Below are positions 1 through 6,216 of a stretch of DNA of 6,861 nt, piece after piece. Made by a program: the position numbers and the translations under genes. The stretch lies in contig CATVQN010000056.1 in NCBI GenBank assembly GCA_958346135.1, positions 1-6,861 of the forward strand. Reading direction: 5' to 3'. The notes under the pieces were generated by a model, which worked only from the letters and a program-made list of their open reading frames with translations, searched no databases and was not told the DNA's origin. Source of the DNA: an uncultured Eubacteriales bacterium. Its GTDB lineage: Bacteria; Bacillota; Clostridia; Monoglobales; Monoglobaceae. Within the stretch, counting starts at the first letter, position 1, and every line of letters starts with the position of its first letter.

Positions 1-942
1 GGCTTGTATTGATATTTTATAAACAAAAACAAGGTTAACCCATATATCGTCAAAACAAGGAGAATGTTGATGATCATGATGGCAATGAAATGAAAATATA
101 CCTTGTCAAAATAATTTTCTTTTAAAATCTGACAGTATTCTATGCTCGAAACACCGCTGTTATTGGTTAATAGAATATAGTGATTTAATTTTCCGGATAA
201 AAACGAATGGATTAAATCCTCCGCATCCTCGCCTGCATGGCCGCATGTCCGTTCCCTTGACGCGCAGAAAAATAATGGTTTCTGACGTGTCATAAATATT
301 TTTAATAATGCTGCGTATATCCGATGCATCGATTTCCGCAATAACCACGGTGCTTCCCTTGTAATCCACGCCATTTTTTATGTGCAGCGTACAAAAAATT
401 CTGGAGGTGTCGCTGTTTTCAAAAATGCTCCACCCCTTTTGCTGAACAACATTTTGCATAAAATCCCGGTACGCGCCATCATCTCTGCTGAACAGTCTTG
501 CAAAATAATCCATTGACGAAAACGCACCGTAAGTGCTTATTACATAATCACTGTCACTGAAATATACCGCGATGTTCGGACTTGACGAAATATTATCCAT
601 GTTCATCCCGACAATCTCGGTCATGTAATCAATAAAAGCATTGACACTGTTTCTGTCGCTTTTATTTTTGTTGACATCCCAAAGAAACTCCTTAAACTCA
701 TCGCTGCTACCAACGATATTTAAAGAGCGTGTAATGTTATTGAGCGAAATATCCATGGATTCTGACGTGCTTTGCAAACTGTATTCGTTAATTGCCGTGA
801 CGTTTCTTTTTGTATATCCGTTCATCACGTGCATAATCGTAAAAAAGTTCGTCAGCAGTGTAATAACAATAATTAAAAAACACAAAATAAATAAATGTAC
901 GATACTTCGTTTTTTTAGTATATCTATAAAAAATTTATTCAC
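1..942 (-). pseudogene. Membrane-anchored sensor-regulator, N-terminal half, frame broken near 240-272; 3' end outside window (probably AraC/YesN type)
   Basis: From the GTG at 942, residues 14-36 form a first membrane segment after the basic KKRS. An extracellular region follows, with helical stretches (MDISLNNITRSLNIV) and a PAS/Cache-like strand pattern (IAVYFSDSDYVIST, then GSTVVIAEIDASDI). In the annotated frame the chain ends at a TAA at 162-160 with 260 residues and no second membrane segment. Moving into the neighbouring frame after about 240-272 restores a sensible continuation (HAGEDAEDLIHSFLSGKLNH, then YILLTNNSGVSSIEY). It leads to a second membrane segment at about 95-18 and FIKYQYK at the window edge. 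Two membrane segments around a sensor domain, followed by a Y-K-P-like stretch, is the architecture of large clostridial AraC-family regulators. A YesM-type histidine kinase is the alternative. The DNA-binding or kinase part lies beyond position 1 and is not seen. The gene starts 8 bases after the lyase, which suggests it senses a glycan signal and controls this locus. Whether the break is a true mutation or a sequencing error is unknown. Confidence 0.72.
240..272 (-). other. Probable single-base frameshift site in the sensor-regulator gene
   Basis: Coding character passes from one frame to the next within this interval. There are two simple candidates. One is an extra base in the run of five T (coding strand, positions 272-268); losing one T would give IIFCASRERTCGHAGEDAED. 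The other is an extra C at about 240-241; losing it would give IIFLRVKGTDMRHAGEDAED. Both restore a continuous frame to the left window edge, and sequence alone does not choose between them. No slippery heptamer was recognised that would argue for programmed frameshifting. Confidence 0.65.
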
Positions 943-947
943 GGTTT

Positions 948-952
948 CTCCT
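948..952 (-). promoter_or_regulatory. Ribosome binding site (AGGAG) of the sensor-regulator, overlapping the lyase stop codon; selects a GTG start
   Basis: On the minus strand the junction reads TAGGAGAAACCGTG. The lyase stop TAG (953-951) runs into AGGAG, 5 bases before a GTG at 942. This favours the GTG over the upstream in-frame GTG at 990, which would place 16 extra residues inside the lyase gene and before the membrane segment. The same stop-plus-ribosome-binding-site design is used at 6211-6217. Confidence 0.75.
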
Positions 953-3503
953 ATATTCTTCCTATCCGGGGACACATTTTGCGATCCCACAGATAAATCC
1001 GAACGCTTTCGTCTTTATTTTTTTTAAATCCGCAGTTGATATGATAGATTGTATCAGCGTTTGCCTTCAGCACAATGCTTTCGAATTTGCTGTCAACCAA
1101 CACCTCCCTATGATCATACTTTGCAATAATCACCATCACCATTTTTGATGTGTCAGCAATATTTTTTATATGAAAGTCCCCTTTGACTTCCTCATCGGTA
1201 TCGATCGCGTAGTCAAGCAGACTGATCTGCTCCTCCATCTCCGGCAGGTAAAACGACAACACGGCATGCTGACGATATTCTGAAGAATAAATATCCGCCT
1301 CATAGATTCCGCTTGGCGAGCCATCCAGTACAAACGAGGTTTCGAATCTGTTTCCCTCCACCGATTGCCGGTCCATGTATCTGATGTTTTTCTTCTCGTC
1401 CGTAACCATAATATCGAAAAGCGCATTCTTTCCATAATAGAGGTCACCCGTTATTGTTACCGCTTTGTTCACCGCATCGACGGAAATATGAAACAGCTGA
1501 TGCTCAACTTCTTTTACCTCTGCCTCGTTGATATCGATTTCATAATACTCCCGGTCATACGCATCGTTTTTGCTTTGTATCATAAACAAAAACTTCCCGT
1601 TTTCTGCACTTTCCAGACTTACCTCATAGAAATCCAAATCGTCCTCCGCGTACGAAAATGACACGGGCTGAACCCAGTTTGTATTATTCGCACGGTTTCT
1701 TATTTTAAGGATCTGGGCATTCTCTTGCAATCCGGCGCTGTTGATCATCCTCTTTCCGTCACAGATTTGGGCATCTCCGTATCCGAATGTCTTTACCGCC
1801 ATGGCTACAGCAGTGTTATCATATTGGAATGTGCCATCCTTTTCTTCTTTAAAAGGAAGATCAGAAAAATACTGAACATAGGCATCTGCCGATGCGTCAC
1901 TGAGCGCAATATCATCAATGACAATGACAACCCCTTTTTTGATAAAAAGTATATGCCTGTTAAACTTATCCACCATTCTGCTTTTCCCGTATGCCGCAGT
2001 CGCATCGCACATTGCATAAGCATACGTTTTGGTGCCGATAAATCTTTTCACCTCCGAAACCACGTCGGGTCCCTCGTCGGGATTCACGTCAAAGTTTGTC
2101 CAGTTTTTTCCCTCTCCATACTGTCCAGCACCGTTTACAATCAACGTATTATGATCCGATGTCCTGGATGCAGTATAACCGTCGTCACTCAAAAGCTTAT
2201 ACCCGTTATAATAAAGCGAAATATGGTTCATGTCCGGATGCAAATGTCCTGTTCCCAGATCGCTGCCTTTTGACCATGTCTTAAACTGATAAGGAGCATC
2301 CAGGCCGACCGCTCTGCCGCAGTGAAATGCCAATGCCGTTTGGTTCTTTCCCCACCCGGTTCGCATAAAACCGTAGCCGGTCCTTAAAAACAATTTATCA
2401 CAAGGGTATTCCTCATCATTCGGCTGCTCCTGCGCAAGCGTACTGTCATAGTACATTAGTACCTTCCAATAGCTTTTTTTATCTGCCCTGCTATCTAGTC
2501 CCTGATGAACAAACCATTGCGTCTGTTCGCTCCGGTTTAAAGCCGCCAGATAGGAAAGCTCCGCGATATACGCACCGCCGCAATCCTCGTCACTGTCCGA
2601 AAAATCAAAGACCGACGTGTCGGTAATCTTATATCCTTCACCTACTACCAGATAATTTGCAAAATTTCCCGTTTGCCTTACAAATTCGGATGCGGTGTAA
2701 TTCTCACGTCCACAATTTTGCGCAGTGTTCAGATAATAGATCATATGACTGATGCCGTATTGCCAATATAAAAACCCCTCGATCGTAGAGCCGTCTTTTG
2801 GAAGGGCGCTGAATGCTTCTTTATAGTAAACCTCCGCCTGCGTCATCCACTTTTCACTGATTTGGGGCGCGTCATCATAAATTGCCGCCCCTGCAACCAT
2901 CAAAGAAGCCGCATTGATCCATAGATGATTTTGAAGGAACGACTTGCGCCACCAGCCGCCCGCACCGTTATTATACATCCCGTTTCCCTTCTCGATCAAC
3001 AGGTTTAACGCATGTTCTTTTTCGCTTTCGGATAGGGTGTTATGACACCAATCATAATATGCTGACACGCCAAAAAGCATGTGTGCGCAAGCCAAATCCT
3101 TGTTGCAGTAGGCCGAAGTTCTGCCCCACGACGGATATTGCTCCGCTGCCGCCACGATCTCCGCGGCGGCAGAAGAATATTTTTCATCTTGGGTCATCAG
3201 ATATGCAAAGGAAAGCTTCATTATATTGTTTCCCACATCACGCATCCATAGTTCCTGGATATCCTCCGCCTCGTAGTATTCGGTGGGGCCCTGCGCGATA
3301 ATCTCCTCACATTCTGACAGAAAATCGCGATAAACTGTATTCAATGCGCCATTGCAATTGGAAACAATGTCTGAAATCCTGCTTTTGTCAATGATCACTC
3401 TCGGATGCGTGCTTTCAGCATCCCCGATGCCAGAAGCATCTACGGTCATCGTGTGGATCATAATCATAAGCAATCCAATGGTAAATATTGCAAACCTTTT
3501 CAT
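951..3503 (-). CDS. Secreted heparinase II/III-like polysaccharide lyase
   Basis: The 850-residue product has a signal peptide (residues 1-23, likely cut after VDA) and the HPRVIID motif that opens the alpha-toroid of this superfamily. Residues about 85-340 form the toroid, with a DLACAHMLFGVSAYYDW helix, FLQNHLWINAA and DGSTIEGFLYWQYG. The Pfam heparinase II/III-like C-terminal region follows at about 372-600, with FMRTGWG, GTGHLHPDMNH, LLSDDGY and HNTLIVNGAGQ. By spacing, N192, H193, Y249, H420, H422, D440 and H451 match my recollection of the PL17 enzyme Alg17c (Asn201, His202, Tyr258, His413, and zinc ligands His415, Asp433, His464). Such enzymes cleave uronic-acid glycans by beta-elimination. 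The substrate and exact PL family cannot be read here. Residues about 680-755 look like an Ig-like fold, followed by a strand-rich tail with RIYLWD near the end that resembles tails of clostridial surface proteins. No SLH or sortase signal is present, so wall attachment may be indirect. The TAG stop overlaps the next gene's ribosome binding site. Confidence 0.92.
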   Translation of the reverse strand: MKRFAIFTIGLLMIMIHTMTVDASGIGDAESTHPRVIIDKSRISDIVSNCNGALNTVYRDFLSECEEIIAQGPTEYYEAEDIQELWMRDVGNNIMKLSFAYLMTQDEKYSSAAAEIVAAAEQYPSWGRTSAYCNKDLACAHMLFGVSAYYDWCHNTLSESEKEHALNLLIEKGNGMYNNGAGGWWRKSFLQNHLWINAASLMVAGAAIYDDAPQISEKWMTQAEVYYKEAFSALPKDGSTIEGFLYWQYGISHMIYYLNTAQNCGRENYTASEFVRQTGNFANYLVVGEGYKITDTSVFDFSDSDEDCGGAYIAELSYLAALNRSEQTQWFVHQGLDSRADKKSYWKVLMYYDSTLAQEQPNDEEYPCDKLFLRTGYGFMRTGWGKNQTALAFHCGRAVGLDAPYQFKTWSKGSDLGTGHLHPDMNHISLYYNGYKLLSDDGYTASRTSDHNTLIVNGAGQYGEGKNWTNFDVNPDEGPDVVSEVKRFIGTKTYAYAMCDATAAYGKSRMVDKFNRHILFIKKGVVIVIDDIALSDASADAYVQYFSDLPFKEEKDGTFQYDNTAVAMAVKTFGYGDAQICDGKRMINSAGLQENAQILKIRNRANNTNWVQPVSFSYAEDDLDFYEVSLESAENGKFLFMIQSKNDAYDREYYEIDINEAEVKEVEHQLFHISVDAVNKAVTITGDLYYGKNALFDIMVTDEKKNIRYMDRQSVEGNRFETSFVLDGSPSGIYEADIYSSEYRQHAVLSFYLPEMEEQISLLDYAIDTDEEVKGDFHIKNIADTSKMVMVIIAKYDHREVLVDSKFESIVLKANADTIYHINCGFKKNKDESVRIYLWDRKMCPRIGRI

Positions 3504-3512
3504 ATCTCGTTG

Positions 3513-3517
3513 CCTCC
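3513..3517 (-). promoter_or_regulatory. Ribosome binding site (GGAGG) of the lyase gene
   Basis: The GGAGG begins 3 bases after the TAA stop of the SLH gene (3522-3520) and is followed by a 9-base spacer to the ATG at 3503. The whole intergenic gap is 16 bases, leaving no room for a separate promoter or terminator, which supports read-through from the SLH gene. Confidence 0.8.
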
Positions 3518-3519
3518 GT

Positions 3520-6204
3520 TTATTTGTAGATTACAGCAGCACGCTCGGAAGAATATATGGAATACATATATATCTTCACATAGTCGTTTCCGTAATTTAC
3601 AAAATCCTTCAGATCAAAGCCGGTTGCGTCAGAAACTCTAAAATCGTCTTTTTCTTTATCGTACGTGTAAAATCCCCGGTTACCGATCTCACGGATTTCA
3701 CAAAGGCCGACAATCGCATTTCTGACATTTTCCTCTGTAATCGGCTTTGCCTCCAGCCGGAGCTTTTCGATAGCAAGCCCTTCAAGCTCTTCGGGTTTAT
3801 ACTTGGTTACCAAAAGCTTGCCGTCCTTATACTGATACAGATTTCCGATAATACTCCGCTGTACGTTATAGGCATCGGCAGAATTATACATTTCTCCGTC
3901 AATTTGTCCTTCAACCTTCATTTCACTTGCGTCAAAGAGTTTCTTGTATCCGTCAATTTTCTTATCAGAATCAAAGGATAGCTTTACCACATCGCCGCTT
4001 TCAACGCCGTCTAAAACGTTCGCCTCAGCCTCTGCCGCCTCTACCTTGCTATGATTGGTATATCCCGTAAGATAATTGACGATCTGTCCCTCTTCGTCCA
4101 AGCCTTTGGATATCTCTTCTACAATGGTAACCGCCATATACGTATCGTAAACGCCTCCGGCTGTTCCGCCTTTATCCGAGATATTGAAAATAACGGCACA
4201 GCTTTCAATGGTATTTATCCCGACCTTGTATGTCACAAAATCAGAATAGACTCTTTCATCGACAAGTGCGCTCAGCCCCCTGTAACCATAGTTTTCATCA
4301 ATCTTTTGGTTTTCCTCCGGGATGACGCCATTGCTGTCCGGCAGACCTGTCGGAATGTAGAGTACCGGCGCATCTTCATTAAGAACCGCCGCGGTCATAA
4401 AATGCGGCTTATACCACTTAATTCCCTCATTTGCGGTATACGCTTCCATGAGCGCATTTTCCTTGCTCTCTGTACTGCCCAGATAAAGCGTATCAATCCA
4501 GTAAATCTTGTTTTCATCGTTTTGCGCATATCGGACGATCAAGTGTTTCCCGTCTGACTCAAGCTGGCTTAATCTGTCGTATAATTGTTTTTGGGTCAGC
4601 CTGTCGCCATCCACACTGACTTTATCCGTCACCGAGGCAGCAAGGAATTTTTCCTTTCCTTTTCCCTCTTTCAGGATTCTGAGCATAAAATCGTCATCAA
4701 AGCTGCCGCCGAATTTATACGACACAATATATCCGATTTTCTTATCGTCACCACCCTCTTTCACTGCGGCAACCTTTCCTGTGATACTGCGTAAAAACAG
4801 GTACTCCTCTCCGAGCTTTGCGTTGTACTCCTGCGCAAATTTCTCTGTGGTATCATACACTGTGCCATCAATTCCTATTTTTCCATCCGCAGAAACGGCG
4901 GTAACCTTACCGTTTATTTTATTTTCGCCTGCCGAATAAACAAACGCATATTCTCCGTCCTGCGAAATCATAACACTGACGATGCTCCATTCCTTAATGT
5001 AGTCGCCGGTTATCCTTGTGCCGTTCTCATCCATAAACTCATATCTTTTTTGCGAAAGGTCGATGTTTGGCGCATTTTTCAGATACAGGGTCTCATGATC
5101 ACTGTCATAATCACTGACAACATAGGTATCATAATCATCAATCACGATGACATCATCCCTGCCGTCCGCATCATAATCAATAAACAAAATTTTCCCGTCA
5201 TCGCTAATATCAAACAATTCGCTTGTAAAGGAAGTTACCGCACGGTTGTTATAAATAATGTGTGCGCCGCCGTATACACTTCTTCTTACCGCATTGCCCT
5301 TGCTGTTGTAGTAGGAAAAGATTCCGTCTGCATAGCCTATGGCGTCATCGGCCATAACGGTGATAACTCTGTTTTTATCCAGCAACTTGTAATAGACGAC
5401 TTCCTCCTTTTTTTCGTCGAAAAAGACCTCGACACTGTATCCGATATAATTTTTAATATCGGTATCTCCTAAGGACAACCGTGTACCGTCAATTCTGACA
5501 TGTCCCTCATCGCCGTCGGGTTTTTCCAGAGAGGTATACTCGTTTTGCGTCACAACGCCCTCGATGATATCGATTCCCCGATACAAGGAGATCAGCTTTC
5601 TGCCGCCGCTGTCCTTCACGGTAACCGAATCAGCAGAGACACTGTAAAACTCGGCAACCTCCGTCTTCAGCGAATAATAGGCTAGCTTTGCAAACTCACC
5701 TCTCGTAAAACTTGTTTCGTTAACATCCTTTGTGATATCAATTCTCTTGGCAATGGTCAGATATCCGTAAGGATATCCGCCCAATGCCTCCGCAAAGCCG
5801 TTTCTGCCGAGAAGCGTTACAAATATTTTCACTGCCTCATGGTAGCTGATATAATCATTGGGGTAAAACAGGCCATCGCCGTTGCCATTTACGATCCCGG
5901 CTGCGCAGACCGCCTCGATCGCGCCGGCATATTTCATGTCGGACTGCACATCCGAGAACATGCCCTGATATTCCGCCGTGCTCAAATTCATAATATTGGC
6001 GATAACCCCACACGCCTCAGCTCTTGTTATGTTGATATTCGGTGCAAAGTTTCCGTATCCGTCATCGCCCATAATCCCAAGCGCCTCAAGGCATTTCGCC
6101 GCAGTCTCATACTCGGTTCCCTCTAGATCTGTGATTTCAGCCGAAGCACTGATCCCCGATGCAATAACAGCCAATGTTAAAATAAGTATAACCAGTTTTT
6201 TCAT
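3520..6204 (-). CDS. Exported S-layer-homology (SLH) domain protein, probable cell-wall-anchored surface protein
   Basis: This 894-residue protein starts at an ATG 6 bases after a perfect AGGAGG. Residues 1-22 are a signal peptide (MKK, then a hydrophobic stretch, then a likely cut after SASA). Three SLH-type units follow. Unit 1 (about 23-72) has the GNFAPN and TRAE elements. Unit 2 (about 83-132) has FSDV, AAGIVNGNGDGLFYPN, and SYHE where TRAE is usual. Unit 3 (about 135-180) is degenerate but keeps TRGE. SLH modules bind secondary cell wall polymers non-covalently, so the product should sit on the outer wall. Residues 180-894 match no enzyme I know. They are beta-rich and acidic, with recurring strand-plus-IDG/VDG units (about 213-275, 430-483, 488-573, 691-757) and an Asp-rich loop at 343-360 (DYDADGRDD) that resembles calcium-binding repeats. 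The chain ends in a strand, AAVIYK. The gene lies between a glycan-binding protein and a lyase, which suggests a scaffold, binding or display role. That role is inferred. Confidence 0.9.
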   Translation of the reverse strand: MKKLVILILTLAVIASGISASAEITDLEGTEYETAAKCLEALGIMGDDGYGNFAPNINITRAEACGVIANIMNLSTAEYQGMFSDVQSDMKYAGAIEAVCAAGIVNGNGDGLFYPNDYISYHEAVKIFVTLLGRNGFAEALGGYPYGYLTIAKRIDITKDVNETSFTRGEFAKLAYYSLKTEVAEFYSVSADSVTVKDSGGRKLISLYRGIDIIEGVVTQNEYTSLEKPDGDEGHVRIDGTRLSLGDTDIKNYIGYSVEVFFDEKKEEVVYYKLLDKNRVITVMADDAIGYADGIFSYYNSKGNAVRRSVYGGAHIIYNNRAVTSFTSELFDISDDGKILFIDYDADGRDDVIVIDDYDTYVVSDYDSDHETLYLKNAPNIDLSQKRYEFMDENGTRITGDYIKEWSIVSVMISQDGEYAFVYSAGENKINGKVTAVSADGKIGIDGTVYDTTEKFAQEYNAKLGEEYLFLRSITGKVAAVKEGGDDKKIGYIVSYKFGGSFDDDFMLRILKEGKGKEKFLAASVTDKVSVDGDRLTQKQLYDRLSQLESDGKHLIVRYAQNDENKIYWIDTLYLGSTESKENALMEAYTANEGIKWYKPHFMTAAVLNEDAPVLYIPTGLPDSNGVIPEENQKIDENYGYRGLSALVDERVYSDFVTYKVGINTIESCAVIFNISDKGGTAGGVYDTYMAVTIVEEISKGLDEEGQIVNYLTGYTNHSKVEAAEAEANVLDGVESGDVVKLSFDSDKKIDGYKKLFDASEMKVEGQIDGEMYNSADAYNVQRSIIGNLYQYKDGKLLVTKYKPEELEGLAIEKLRLEAKPITEENVRNAIVGLCEIREIGNRGFYTYDKEKDDFRVSDATGFDLKDFVNYGNDYVKIYMYSIYSSERAAVIYK

Positions 6205-6210
6205 AACGTC

Positions 6211-6216
6211 CCTCCT
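6211..6216 (-). promoter_or_regulatory. Ribosome binding site (AGGAGG) of the SLH gene, overlapping the upstream stop codon
   Basis: On the minus strand the junction reads TAGGAGGGACGTTATG. The TAG ending the discoidin gene supplies the first two bases of a perfect AGGAGG, which sits 6 bases before the ATG at 6204. This fixes the SLH start and suggests that ribosomes ending on the upstream gene can restart directly on the next. Confidence 0.85.

Noticed and set aside
235..247. Short palindrome-like CATGGCCGCATG, possible hairpin or frameshift-stimulating structure
   Set aside because: It is too short for a convincing stem and no slippery heptamer precedes it; a simple indel explains the frame change better.
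951..990. Longer start for the sensor-regulator at the GTG at 990, adding 16 residues
   Set aside because: These residues lie inside the lyase coding region, and no ribosome binding site was recognised for that start, whereas AGGAG stands 5 bases before the GTG at 942, close to the membrane segment.
1166..1447. 93-codon minus-strand frame within the lyase gene
   Set aside because: It is an Arg/Trp/Met-rich out-of-frame shadow of the lyase, whose own frame is continuous and conserved through this region.
1725..2273. 182-codon plus-strand open frame antisense to the lyase
   Set aside because: It is opposite the conserved catalytic beta-sandwich region of the lyase; the translation is Cys/Ile/Arg-rich with no recognisable motif.
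3352..3981. 209-codon plus-strand open frame across the SLH/lyase junction
   Set aside because: It is antisense to two well-supported genes, spans their intergenic gap, has no convincing ribosome binding site and its translation (many Ile, Arg, Cys, no domain pattern) looks like a shadow.
4051..4939. Plus-strand open frames of 168 and 143 codons antisense to the SLH gene
   Set aside because: They overlap each other and the SLH gene, carry no ribosome binding site, and show low-complexity Ser/Phe/Pro or Ile-rich translations typical of reverse-strand shadows.
5085..5185. AT-rich micro-repeats (ATCATAATCA-like, TGATCACTG-like), possible operator or tandem repeat
   Set aside because: They are explained by GAT/TAT codons for the repeated Asp-Tyr residues of the SLH protein and have no regular period.
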